From Ignelater luminosus (lineage: Eukaryota > Arthropoda > Insecta > Coleoptera > Elateridae): a stretch of DNA of 64,000 bases. A model generated the notes under the pieces. That model ran no database searches and was not told the origin of the DNA. It saw nothing but the letters and a program-made list of their open reading frames with translations. The position numbers were made by a program, and so were the translations under genes. The stretch is from contig VTPC01090691.1 in assembly GCA_011009095.1 (NCBI GenBank), positions 82,082 to 146,081 of the forward strand, in the 5' to 3' direction. This document shows, piece after piece, positions 20,221 through 32,262 of this stretch (positions are counted from its first letter, which is position 1; every line of letters starts with the position of its first letter).

Positions 20221-22179
20221 CAGTGTCCAAAAAGTATGGAATATCTTATATATCTCAGTAAATATGCATTTTATGGAAAAATGTTTCCTATAAAAGTTGT
20301 TTAGTGTTTAGTTTTACATTACAGGGCAATACCAAATAACTATTTTTTAAAAAAACAAAAGCGCAACGAATAATGCTTCAATTTTTTTTAATGGGAAGGT
20401 ATCCCTTTATTGTACTCATTTGATAGAGAATGTTTTTCTCTTTTCAATGATGTAAAACTTTGATACACTAGCATAAGTAAATTTTGATTAAAACGCAAAA
20501 AATTGTTTTAATAACGCTTAAAAGTTTATTTATTCATCTGTTACCTTTCCAGACGCGGTCTTTCAAATTTTCAATATCATCTAGTCACATTATGGTCGGT
20601 GTGATACATTTTTGTTTGTTACAACAATTGAATGCGTCGTAGAAATGTCAATTAATAACCGAACTGAAGCGAAAAGTTTTTTGTTTAATTAATTTAAGCA
20701 TTTTGATTAAAGTGAGGATAACAATGTTACAAAAATACGACTTGCTATAGATCATTTATCAGAAAAACATCGTGTTGAAATTTTAATAATGCTGGGATAT
20801 CGATACAAAAGGAGAACACAGGAGGAAGTTTGCAATTTGTTTAATAACGTGCACCCCGAATACTATATTTCTCAGTCTACTGTAAGTAAAATTTCATCAG
20901 ACGGGTTCTGTCTAAAATCGTCCAAAAGCGGGCAGACCTAAAGCTCTAAATAATGAACAACGTGAGAATATAATGTTGGCTGTCGTGGAAAATCTACATG
21001 TTTCTGTTCGACAAATTGCTCGTGAACGTACTTTGAAGAAATCCACTACACACGAAGTTCTAAGAAAGGAGAAGTGGCATCCGTATTATAAACCTTGTAT
21101 AGTTCAAGACTTATTAGAAGATGATTTAGATCGAAGATTGCAATTTTGCGAAGAAATAACACATCGGCTTCACGAAAATGCAAATTTTTATAAAAATACC
21201 CTCTTCACTGATGAGGCAACGTTTAGTTTGAATGGTACCATTAACAAACAAAACACGCGCTACTGGTCTTCGCTAAATCCTGGCTGGTATGAAGAAGGGC
21301 ACAGCCAATATCAGCAGAAAGTCAATGTCTGGGCAGGAATTATTGGAACCCAAATTTTGGGTCCTTTTTTTTATAGAACATAATTTAACAGTGGATGCTT
21401 ATCTAGATTTTTTAAGATTTGACTTAGTTCCTGCTTTAGCTGTTCCATTTCCTAATGAACTAGATCCAGATGTACCCCATAACAGAATATGGTTGCAACA
21501 AGACGGGGCTCCTCTTCGTTTCGGAATTAATGTCCGACAGTTTCTTGATAATACTTTCCCTTATCGATGGATAGACAGAAGAGGTGCAGTAGAATGGCCA
21601 GCTCGCTCGCCGGATTCAAGTCCACTTGATTTTTTTCTGTGAGGACATGTCAAAAATAAGATTTATGTTGATACGCCTGAAGATATTGAAACTCTAAAAA
21701 ACGGTATTAGAACAGAGATTAGAGCTATCACACCAGAAACGATTCAAAATGCAGTAAACGAATTTGAAAGACGACTTTATCATTACCAAGCTGTAAATGG
21801 TGCACACTTTGAATACCTTCTATGAACTGTAGAGTAAAGTTATACAAGATTTTCAATTCGTAACAGATGAATATTGAAATAAACTTTCAAACAATTTTTT
21901 GCGTTTTAATCAAAATTTACTTATGCTAGTGTATCAAAGTTTTACATCATTGAAAAGAGAAAAACATTCTCTATCACATGAGTACAATAAAGGGATACCT
22001 TCCCATTAAAAAAAAATTAAAACATTATTCGTTGCGCTTTTGTTTGTTTATAGAATAGTTATTTGGTACTGCCCTGTAATGTAAAAATAAACACTAAACA
22101 ACTTTTATAGGAAACATTTTTCCATAAAATGCATATTTACTGAGATATATAGGATATTCCATACTTTTCGGACACACTG
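20221..22179 (+). mobile_element. DD41D mariner-like transposon, copy 2
   Basis: A second, 1959-bp copy of the element at 1339-3303, same orientation, flanked by TA (20219-20220 and 22180-22181). Long inverted repeats occupy 20221-20511 and 21886-22179. The left tip reads CAGTGTCC, having lost one GT pair relative to copy 1; since transposase contacts the tip, this end may be impaired. Where I compared 180 bp of coding sequence, the two copies differ at 7 positions. The transposase is much more damaged than in copy 1. Confidence 0.95.
20747..21825 (+). pseudogene. Mariner-like transposase, copy 2, multiply disrupted
   Basis: Same transposase as copy 1, with at least four lesions. The start codon is ATA (20747-20749) instead of ATG. 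A short deletion after AGTAAAATTT near 20891 removes the TTGCATAAATC part and shifts the frame. An extra T in the T-run before TATAGAACA (about 21366-21375) shifts the frame after the sequence for LGPFF. TGG is changed to TGA at 21640-21642, in the conserved FFLWG block. The residues that differ from copy 1 (Trp in RYWSSLNP, Arg in DRRLQF) look ancestral. The three catalytic aspartates remain readable across frames. It cannot make a transposase. Confidence 0.93.
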
Positions 22180-22181
22180 TA

Positions 22182-23220
22182 TATTAATTTGCAAAAACCG
22201 TTGTTGAAACGAATCAGAGATCTGGTAATTCAAGAAAAAAATAACAAAATGAAATTTTCTTTAAACCGAGATAGAATACTATCTGATATTTCAAATAATT
22301 TTCCAAACTAAATACGTACGGAAGTTTTGCTTGTTCCCGTAATTGTATTAAAATTAAAATCTACACACTATCCTGTCCAAACGAAAACTTTCCGATAGTA
22401 ATTTAGAAGATTAGCTGAATGAAGACCATCTCGGTACTTTGTCTACAAGAAGTCAATTCACATTCTAAAGAAACAAAACCTCGCCACATTCTCAACTACA
22501 TAAAGTTACATTTAATTCTTAGGTTGAAATTGTGTTTGCCACCGCAATAGATAATTTGGTCAGAAGACGTCCAGTTCACTCTACGCGCGTCAGTAAGATG
22601 GCCTACTTCTTCTCTCTCGATTATGCTTAATGTATGTAACTTAACGGTGTTGCTAGTAAATTTAGATAATATACAAGGAGTTTGAAAATCATGCGTGAGT
22701 CTTCACAAGAAAGGAACTATACAAACTAGTGGTAGCAGTTTGAAATTCTTCGAGATTTGTTTGCAAGCTAAACAGACAAAAATTTCTTTAAGCAACTTTC
22801 TTGGGTCTTACATATCTTAACAGTAGGCCACTAAGATATTTCTGATATCGTTTCTTAGAACTAATTATATTTAATGTAACTCTTAACAGTCATTTACGCA
22901 AATATTTTTGGTTATTTAGAAATTCTTCTGAACAGACGATTGTATGGGTTTGCCCTGAAGAAAAATTTTGTTTCATTAGCATTCCTATATTTTTGCAATC
23001 TGTACAGGTACTATCGCGGCAAAAAAACCGGGACACACTTGTCTGACGATATGTCGGTTCTAACAAAATTTCTCTCTTTTGCATCGGGCTTTAGGGTGGA
23101 TTTGTCAGTTCAAATAATAAGGTACCTACTTACATAATAGTTTTACTTAAATTGAAAGACAAATTTGCAAAGGGTAATTTTAAAACCTGTGTGATGCCCT
23201 GGTTTTTTGCCGGTTATAAA
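22182..23220. other. Spacer without recognised feature
   Basis: AT-rich interval between mariner copy 2 and a LINE 3' fragment. Two opposing open frames near 22890-23137 (about 65 codons each) have no motif. I see nothing else. Confidence 0.4.
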
Positions 23221-23221
23221 T

Positions 23222-24000
23222 AAATTGATTATAAATAAATTTAAATATCTAGGAGAGATCATTCAGTCCTCAAGATTAAAAGGCGAAGCAAACGTAGAAA
23301 AACTCAAAATCACAAAAGGCCTATAAAATCACGTGGAACAGATACAACAAAGAATCGGTATCCCGTAACGCAAGACTAAGACACTATAATACAGTGGCCA
23401 AACCAGAAGCGCTATATGCATCGGAGACTTTAATCTTGGGGGGCAAAACACTTATTAAGAACATATTAAAACAAGAAAGAAAACTCCATAAGAGAATTTT
23501 TAGTTCAGTCTGCATAGGGAAAATCTGTATCAAAAGAAAATCGCTGGAATTATATCAACACTCTGGAAAAATAACACACTTTTAGGAAAAGATGGTTAAA
23601 TCTTACGGGCATATCCTGCGAATGGATAACTGCAGGCTCACCAAACGAATCCTTAACCTTGCCCTCCTCATGAAAGTAAACAACGACCGGCTTATAAAAA
23701 TTGATAAGGACCTTCAGAAAATCGACATCAACGCTGACACCGTACAGGATAGAAATAAATTCAGGCAACCGGTCGACAACCACCACTTTGCAGATATTCG
23801 AACAATCAGGCCTGGCGCACCCTGGACACAGAAGCGGAGAAAGACCCACAGTGAGAAGCTAACTAAGTTCCATCGCGCTCCATAAATGGGCAAAACGATG
23901 TAAAAAAGGACATCAAGGAAAAATTTCCATTAAAGCTATGCTGTAATTAGCAGCCAAGAACGGTAAGTCTGTTTGGGAGAAAATGAAGTTTACGAATTAA
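23222..24000 (+). mobile_element. LINE 3' fragment (reverse transcriptase C terminus)
   Basis: 5'-truncated non-LTR retrotransposon. It reads FKYLGEIIQSS (the conserved YLG block after the palm), then KPEALYASETLILGGK, LIKNILKQERKLHKRIFSSV, KRKSLELYQHSGKITHF, YGHILRMDNCRLTKRILNLAL, and near the end RPGAPWTQKRRKTHSEK. This is the thumb and C-terminal region that follows the catalytic domain. Stops occur near 23321 and 23584. Downstream, about 110 bp up to 24000 look like decayed 3' sequence. No clear poly(A) or target duplication. It belongs to a different family from the LINE starting at 24722. Confidence 0.8.
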
Positions 24001-24344
24001 GACCTAAAGCTAGCACTAACACTAAATCACTTTTACTTACAATCTAAAGGGCAGATCGGAAGACGTGAGTCTTTGCAGTCATCTACTGTCGGGTTGGTGC
24101 ATGATGTTCGGTACCAAGGGGTTGGGGTGTGCACAAAGGTGGACACGGTACTGTGAACTGAAATGACGAATTTCCTCTTTGATTGTGGGCATCTTCAGGT
24201 CTCTACGGATAACTGAATTTGGAACATACCAGCGAGCATTGGTGATTGGAGCGAAATTTTAGATTGAAATCGTTTCAATATTTCGATGTTGGAGGTAGAG
24301 GTCGTTTCCCAGAGTTGAATGCTGTAGGTGATGATGACTTTATA
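24001..24344. other. Spacer between two LINE remnants
   Basis: Mixed-composition DNA with no recognised coding sequence; possibly decayed 3' untranslated sequence of the LINE to the left. Confidence 0.3.
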
Positions 24345-24440
24345 CAGTGTGTCCCAATTTCGATGCTCACTATTGGGATCTCGGAAATTGTAAGAGATTC
24401 GAAGTCGGTTAAATTAGAAGAGTTTTGACTATTTTGGAGA
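24345..24440 (+). repeat. Possible mariner-type terminal fragment
   Basis: Starts CAGTGTGTCCC directly after TATA, like the tips of the two mariners here, then diverges (AATTTCGATGCTC). A terminal fragment of a related but distinct element, or a MITE end, would look like this. No matching inverse end was found within the window. Confidence 0.35.
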
Positions 24441-24721
24441 TCTGTTTACTTATGCTTTTTTTTTCAAAAAAGTTCACCGCTTACTAGATATTTGCTATAT
24501 AACGGACGATAGGGGCGTAAGGCGAGTTTTTTGCGCCTCCAAACTGGAACATATCGGCTAAGGGAACATTTCGAAAAATAATCTGATCTATCAGGTATTA
24601 CAGCGTTGGGCCAGCAACTCAACACATGGAAAAAACTTTCGACCGCTAAAAACACTTCACACAAGTCTCAGAACCGGATGAATAATAAACGACGACGACG
24701 ACTTCTGTCAATGAAAAGGAC

Positions 24722-27490
24722 TATGAGATTGATAAGTTGAAATATCCAGGGCCTAACCAACAAATTACATGAAATTGTTCGCGTCTTAGAACAAAATAAT
24801 ATAGATATAGCTGTATTGACTGAGACCAAAAAGAAAGGCAAAGATAATGAAAAACTTGATAACTATATACACTATTGGTCTGGTGATGATAAGTCACAGA
24901 GAGCGGCGGCTGGAGTATCTATCTTGATAAACAAAAAACGTAAGAAGTTCATCTAAAACTACAGGTACAATCTGAAAAATTTATAACAGTGGCTCTATAC
25001 AGTAATACTAACCACCTATGCACCTACAGATGACTGTCTAAGACTAGCAAAAGATTAATACTGCGACAATCTCAAAGACATAATAGATAAGATTTCCCAA
25101 CAAAAAGAAATTATACTAACAGGAGATATGAATGCAAGAGTGGAATCTAAAACGGAGAGTTTGGAGAAAACAACATTAATATCTCAGGAGAATTACTAAT
25201 AGAATATTGTACCCGACACTCCCTGAAAATTCTGAACTGTTTCTTTAAACACAAATTCGTCCCTCGATACACCTGAGAAAAACCGTCTCTGGGACAGAAA
25301 TTTATCATCACCAAACAAAAACCAAATTTAAATGGCAAGATTGTAGACTTAAAAAGGACTTAATTGTGGGTCAGACTACTATTTAGTAGAAGCCAAATTA
25401 ATATGTCCATTTACCAAGCAAGGAGACATACCTACACCAAATCCTAATAATGACGAGAATGCAATACAAGAACTAAAATACAAGCTATACTTACTACAAC
25501 ATCCTAGCATATAGAGACTATATCAGAATCGTCTTCAAAGTGAGGTATGTAGAACAGAATCAATGAGGATCTAGAAATGGAGTATGCAAACATAAAAAAG
25601 TCACTGCATACAACAGCACAGCAAGCACTGGTGTTTAGGTCCTCAGTAAAACACAAACAGAAGCCCCCATAGTTGACAAATAGAATCCAAGCACTAATAA
25701 CCGAAAAGAACAAGTTACACAATAACTGGTTAGCACTAAAAAGTAATGAAAACCGAACACAATATAAATGAGAGAAAAAAATCTAAGAAGGGAGATCAAA
25801 AAGGCTAAAAATAGATTTTGGGAACCAAAGCGTAGTCGAATAAAAGGTCTAGTCAGGGGAGCTCGATCAACAGAAGCCTGGAGAACTATCAAGCAGCTAA
25901 AGTCCAACAAAATAAACAAAACGTGCAACCTAATAAAAATGGAAAAAGGAGAAAACCACTATAAAGCCTTGTTAACTGAAAACCGATACATGGAAAACCA
26001 CTAAGCTCCACAACAAAATCGATCATCCCAGAACTACATAGTGGTGAATGAGAAAGATGTTAAGGACCAACTAAATAAAATGAAAAATGGGCGATCCCCA
26101 GGCCCCAAAAACATCCAGATCGAATTAATTAAATATGAAGGTGGACCAATCATATAGGGTCTTACTAACCTAATTAACAACTACTATAAATTGATCAGAA
26201 CAAGTATCCATTTTTAATAAAAATAGAAAGGATCCTGGGAACTGTAGAAGTCTTAGAGTGACCTGTAGCGTTGGTCGCCTGTACAGCAAAATCTTGCAGA
26301 ACAAACTCAGCAGTGAGATGACGGAAAAAATCAGTGAAGAGTAGAGTGACTTTGTGGCGGGTCGATCATGTTCAGACAACCTATTTATAGCTGAGCAGCG
26401 GAAAAACGAATATCAATTCGAGAAAAAGTTCATTTAGCCTTCTTGATTTAGAAAAGGCGTACGATTCTATATCGCGCCAGAAACTTTGGAAGACACTTAA
26501 CACACTGCATATTGATAAACGAACGCTGGCAACAATCCGAGAACTATATCCATCATCAAAATGGAAAGGATTCTCTCTAAACCTATCCATACCACCGAGA
26601 GATTGAGAGAGGGGTGTAGTCTGTCCCCATTACTGTTCAAATCGTATATCGCAGTTGCATTGAGCAAATGGAAGAGAAACTGTGAAGATATGGGAGTACC
26701 AATAGGAGGAGGCAGACTATACACGTCAAGCTTTTCAGATGATCAGTATACTATGAATACAAGAGAATTAAAGAAAACAGAATACCTGATCATTAATAGC
26801 GACACAAGTTTTGAAATGTTAATCGATGACAAAATGTCTATCAAGCAGGCAAACGAATTTAAATATCTTGGTGCTTTGATCGACAGAAATGACCTTGGAG
26901 AAAGGGAGATCAAACACAACATACAAGAAGGCAGAAACATTATAGGATGCTTCAACACTGTGTGGTGGGATAAAACCATCGCAAATCAAACAAAGAAACG
27001 TATAGGTAGGAGAATTGGGGAGTCAGCTGTCCCATATGGATCTGAAATATGGACAATAAACGCAGACATGAAACGAGGATTGAATGCTATTGAAATGGAC
27101 TACTTGAAGCGTAGTGCGAGAATATTGAGACTGCAACATATAAGAAATTAAGATATACGGAATCGGATGAAAGCAAACGAAACAATGTTGGATCGAATCG
27201 AAAACAGAAATCTAAAATGGTTTGGACATCTTTTGAGGATGCAAGAAAACAAATGGCCCAAGAAGATTTTCAAGTGGGTACACCCTGGCAAGAAAAAACG
27301 TGGAAGGCCGAGACGATTATAGAACGAGGGGGTTAGAAAAACTATGGAAAGAAGAGACCTTAACGAAGACATGGCCCAAGATAAAGAGGGAAGGCATTAA
27401 TACACCATGTATGATTGATCAAAGACGTTCTAATAGTTTTGTCCAAACGGCATGGTTTAGTTCAACTGATTTAAACCTTGCGCAGCCCTA
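24722..27490 (+). mobile_element. LINE with endonuclease and reverse transcriptase, decayed
   Basis: The longest LINE remnant, plus strand. The ORF begins with an ATG at 24722: MRLIS, a stop in place of the usual Trp, then NIQGLTNKLHEI. The apurinic-type endonuclease is recognisable from IAVLTETKKKGK (catalytic Glu), AAAGVSILINKK and EIILTGDMNARV (catalytic Asn region). Further on come a linker (about 25770-25930), KMKNGRSPGPKNIQIELIKYE, SLLDLEKAYDSISRQKLW (palm motif A, about 26440-26490), LREGCSLSPLLF (motif B), FSDDQYTM (the YADD-type catalytic block, about 26735), KYLGALIDR, PYGSEIWTI with LNAIEMDYLKRSARI, and WFGHLLRMQENKWPKKIFKW with GKKKRGRPRR. Many stops and frameshifts. A deletion after the DD block joins it to TEYLII. 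Upstream 24560-24721 may be 5' leader. Confidence 0.88.
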
Positions 27491-30400
27491 AGAAAAACGC
27501 CATGACAGTTTTGGCAGAACTCCAAAAAGCCCAATCAGCCTGAACATTTTGATCTAACCAGGAAATCTTATCAATCTGAAAATTAGACTCAAGCAGGAAA
27601 GCTTCCTAAAGTTGACGTAGCTTATGGATAAGGAAAGGTCTTGATAACACCCCGAAAAACTCAATCGCCTCAAAAGATCTAAGAAAAATCTACTTTACCT
27701 AATTTAATTTAATTATACTATGACTGGCTAATGAATTTGAGAATACAGTGATGTAACAACTTTGGTTAGGCTCACACCAGCTCACCTCCCACAGGTTTTT
27801 TAACTTTCTGTCACTTCTAAAGAAAACTGTTGCTGCATGAATCTATCAAATATAACGTTTAGGGCGAAGTCAGAAATTATTCCAATCGTTATGTTTCTTG
27901 TATCTCATAAACCACAAGAAGTATTAGAAAAAAAGTTTACAACAGAAAACTGATGCGAAAAGAGAGGATCTAGAGTAGATTTTGTACAGCTTGGGTAAGA
28001 AGTGAAAGAAAGATCTAGACATAAACATAGCAAGAAAAAACCTGTTTCTTCAATCGAACGCGATATTTCTTTTTTGATCGTGCTGTAGTAGAGAACAGAT
28101 TTAAACATTTCTAGAACACCTGTTAGCATCACGGTCCAACTGTAAATATTTCAGTATGTGAATGGTTACATTTTTCAATAATCAGCATCTTGATTATCAA
28201 ATTTATTATGAAGCCTGAATTCTTGATGTGCTCGGGTCAACCTAGCAACATTTACGAATGGGCTTCTTTCTTTCTACATTGGAAAGAGATCTAAATTCGC
28301 AGGTCTCCAGGCTATTAAAGTAAACAAATGAATGTTTAAAACTTCAATTTAATTTCACAATAGTTTGAAAATAAAAAGCAAAATCAATTAGAAATAATTC
28401 AAAATGCTATTTATATACTTACTATCCTTATACTTTCTATATAGGTATAGCATAATTCAGTAAATGATAATTATATGTGTTTTATAATCTTTATCTATCA
28501 TTAAATTAATTGATTTCAGGACACGTAACACATAAATTCACACATAGCTTAAAAGTTATAATAAATCAATAGCATTTAACCAATTATTAGGCTCAAAAAT
28601 ATTGTAATTTATTACAACATTGTTACTGCAATTGGAAGAGGTGTGACTGAATTTGATAGATCAAACGATATGCTTAAAGGTTGGCAAAGAAAGTATTTAT
28701 TGTAATTTTTTCTATAGTACCAAATTAAACATACAAAGAGCATTATTTATTATTATTACTATTTATTATAATTACTCCCGTTTATTTTTTAACAATTAAT
28801 TTTAATTAATCTCCACAAAAGATTTGAGTATCATGTCTCTCCACAAAAGAATTTTTAAGATCACACCTGCATGTGTAATCATTTTTTTACGACAGTGTAG
28901 TAGTGGTGTTGTACTAACAAATTAGTCTCACAGTGAACAAAAAAAAAAGGTTGAAGTAGTTCCCATTAATTAAAAAACATAATAAGTGTACGGTGGTAGA
29001 AGGCATTTCACTTTAATGTTTTTAAATTCAACATAAAATTAATTTCCATTAATATCAACTCAAAATGGCTTTATTATAAAATAAAACAACAATATCGTCC
29101 ATCATCACCATAACATCAACTGCGATCATCTTCACATCACGAAGCCTCGTATGTACCGAGCGTAACGACCCGTGTTCCGCATACCCTGTTCCCTAGATTG
29201 AACTAAACAGTCCGCGTTTAAATTCTCATAAATAACCCGCTAACAATCTGCTAGTGACAGCTTGTTAAGTCCTAACCACAGGTTAAGTTATAATTAATGA
29301 CTGACGTCACACTGTAATTGTTGGCTCGTCGCTATTATAACCACCTCTATACGTGCACGGACGTTTGTTAAGCGATATTGGGGTATTTTGAGGTGTTTAT
29401 GTTGGTATTCCTGTTACATCATGTCGAAATTACTGTACATATGCATTTACATGTGTAATTGTCGTTGAGGGAATCAGAAATTAAGATGTGAATATTGCTT
29501 TAAGTATTTTTTTCTAATTGTGAGAGATTAATCAGACTTTTTTGCGCCTTACTTTTTAATTACTAGTTTCTGAAATATTTTGCAAAAAGTCTAAATACAA
29601 AAAAATCTACCTGTGGTAATCCGACTGTGAAGAATTAAAAAAATAATCTTGACCGGTGTATCCAAAAGTTAATTATCTGGTAGTAAATTCAACAGGTTTT
29701 TTTTAGATAATTGATGTAGGTAGTTATCAAAATGCGAATGCACATTGTTGTGTAATTTACCTACCTAGTTAAACAAAAAATTCAATTTTTCTTGTATACC
29801 TACAGCTAACTTTGTCTTTTTAATGGCAGAATGGCCAGCCTTTCGGCTTTAATATTACAAAATATATTTAGACGTTTGTTTCTGAGTCACCTCTGAAATA
29901 TGCTGTTTTGATTGTTTTGCAAAAGGTTCATTAACCAAAAAGCCTAGACGGAAAGGTGTGGTTACTTCCTTCTTGATTTCTTCTTCTTGGTCCGACTTTC
30001 CATTTCTTTTCAAATCTGTCACGGGGATTCCAAGCTTTCCACCTCATATTACTTTTAGACTCTACAAAAGTTTGCAAAGTCAGATTTAACCAAAGTACTG
30101 CTTAAATCTCTGTAGAGCTTCTCTAATATTATGGAAAATCTTATCATCTTCAGTTAAATCACGAACAGTTAAAATCATCTAAATGTGACTTAGAAGGGTA
30201 AAAATCAATAATTAGTTCATAGTTTACTTCCCGAGACACTACTGGGTTAGTCTCATTGCTAAGAATGAATCCAAAAGAAAACAAACATTTGCGTTTGGTT
30301 TCAACGACAAATACTTAAACGGATCACTTTTAAATAGAAATTTTCTGTTCAAATCACGCTCATGACAAAGTTTGAAGTAGTTCAATCGAATCGAAATTAT

Positions 30401-31984
30401 TAAATGACATAAAAAGTTTAAAATATCATTATTAGCCAAGAACCAAAAAGACAACTTAAATTGGAAGGTTACGTCCAATGTTTTTGATGCTACTACTAAA
30501 TTCTGATACCATTTTTGCTAGAAATTAGACATTTAAGCAAAAATCACAAATGGATGGTATAGTGGTAACTTGAACTTCAACAATTATTGATTAACACACA
30601 AAAGGCCGATTTTAAGTTTATCCATCGTCCTTCAAACTCTTAGTTACTATCACAGTTCTCAGATTGATGTAATCCTTGTCTATCCCGATTCTGTTGTTCT
30701 TCGAACGATTACCTCTAGAAATTCGTCTGTTTGTGGTTGTTCGATCCACCAACACAAAAGATTAGTCTTTTCATTGTCTTTTGATTTATCATTTTAAGAC
30801 TTGTCTATACATGGACTCGAGAAAATAAACCACAACGTCTGTGTATTCATTAGTCATCCCATCGAGAGACAGACTTTCTAAACTAAAAGTCAAACTACTG
30901 CACTCTGTACATAGACCACCTACGGAGACAAGTCCCTTCAGACTACCAGCAGTTCCGAACTGTGGATCCAGTTCACCACTCCATCATTCCAATTTGTGAG
31001 AAAACATTAATTTTTTCTTGATAATCTGGGAAAGAAGAAGAATTCTTCAACTGAAAAGAGAAAAAGATGCTAACGCATTTTCTTCACCAGTTCTTCTTGT
31101 AATCACTTCATTGCATCACTCGTCAGCGCCCTTACCTTGAGAACATTCTACCAAGCCATTGGCTCTTGAAAAGTACGACTACGAGCACAACTCTCAAACG
31201 TACTCTCACCATTAGAGCAACAGCGGCAATCCAAGATTCAAAAGGTTTAAAATGAGTCTTTTTGAACAGAGCTTTGTCTTTATCAATATTGGAACTACCG
31301 TAAGCTTTACAGCTCAGTCTACCTTTCATGACAAGAGAAAATCAGTTCCTATCGCCAACACAAAAGAAGAAACAGCTGCAGACGAACCACCAGGTCAAGC
31401 CTCCACACATTCCAACACAATATAAATGACATAGTCAATTGCGGGAGAAACAGTGCTACAATCTCAAGCGCTGGACGGTCTACTTATAGCTGTGTCAAAG
31501 GTTCCAAAACATTAGTGAGGCAGAGAATTTACTTAGCGTTGCGTTGTCGCCGTAGAAGATTCAAACAACCACATCGTTCCAAAGAACTCAACCGACGTAA
31601 TAATATACCGCAGCAATTAAACCACTTATCAAAGAGGTACGAAGTCAGCATCAAGGGTTCAATTCAAAGTAAAAAGATCTCGGCTTACCGCAGAAATCCA
31701 TCTGTCGCTGCAACAAAAATACACTAAAAAAGAACTCACACGGCCCTTTACCAGAGAGGTTCGAATCCGCTTTAAAGGTTTCTTTATTAAATAAAGAAGA
31801 ATTCACGATTACGAAGAGCTCACATTCCTCCTTGCTAAAGAAGTTAGATGTAGACATAAACAAGTCCTTTTCAAGGGCATACCTGCTCTGTAAGAGTTTT
31901 ACGCCCATCGCCACCGAGTTCAACATATCAAGTGCGTTTTAAGAGGTTAACCAGAAAAGATTTCAAATTGCCGACCCAAGAAAG
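27491..31984. other. Long region without recognised gene
   Basis: 27491-27720 may be decayed 3' sequence of the LINE just before. The rest is AT-rich. A CRE palindrome TGACGTCA lies at 29302-29309, in a small less AT-rich patch (about 29090-29360) that also holds TATAA-like and CpG-containing sequence; this could be regulatory, but nothing proves it. From about 30600 to 31980 the sequence becomes less AT-rich, with many short frames (for example minus 31651-31926, 91 codons) that match nothing I know. Confidence 0.35.
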
Positions 31985-32056
31985 GAAAGCAGTTGGTCGT
32001 GTGGTAATGACATTCGTTTTACAGGCAGCCGATCTGGATTTGATCCCTGGCAGAAT
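31985..32056 (+). repeat. tRNA-Val-like SINE head or tRNA pseudogene
   Basis: Reads like a mutated tRNA-Val. D-arm GTGTGGTAATGACA (compare GTAGTGGTTATCAC) is followed by an anticodon arm TTCGTTTTACAGGC with TAC in the anticodon position, then a T-arm CTGGATTTGATCCCTGG containing a box-B-like sequence. The anticodon stem and variable loop are degraded and the acceptor stem does not close, so it is not a working tRNA. An A/T-rich tail (AATTTTTTTAAAAATAAC) follows, as in SINEs. The family is unknown. Confidence 0.5.
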
Positions 32057-32190
32057 ATAGTGGCAATTTTTTTAAAAATAACTAAAACTACCAGATTGGA
32101 ACGGGATAATCGTTGTATAGACTTCCCGACTATCACACTAACTTCTGTGGTAGTCATCAACTCCTAAAAAGCAACGAGACAAGAATCGCC

Positions 32191-32262
32191 AAGGCGGTAC
32201 TAAATGCAACTATCAAGGCGGTTCCAGGTGATACTGTTGAGGCTGTTCCAAATGCAACTGTC
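32191..32262 (+). repeat. Three 24-bp tandem units
   Basis: Three consecutive 24-bp units (AAGGCGGTACTAAATGCAAC and so on) starting at 32191, 32215 and 32239, with a degraded fourth. In one frame they give an 8-residue repeat K/E-A-V-x-x-x-T-V/I, part of a 119-codon open frame (32204-32563 in another phase is a chance frame). Too short to assign; may be a small minisatellite. Confidence 0.6.

Noticed and set aside
22890-23137. Opposed 64-65-codon frames, one with a Cys-rich FCRDSTCTDC run
   Set aside because: Too short and isolated, and the other strand is equally open; no family recognised.
24053-24063. AGATCGGAAGA, like the start of a sequencing adapter
   Set aside because: The match stops after 11 bases (CG follows instead of GC) and the sequence continues as ordinary genomic DNA, so contamination is unlikely.
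29714-29770. Inverted GTAGGTA/TACCTAC pair
   Set aside because: Only 7 bp with a long loop and no target duplication; expected by chance at this scale.
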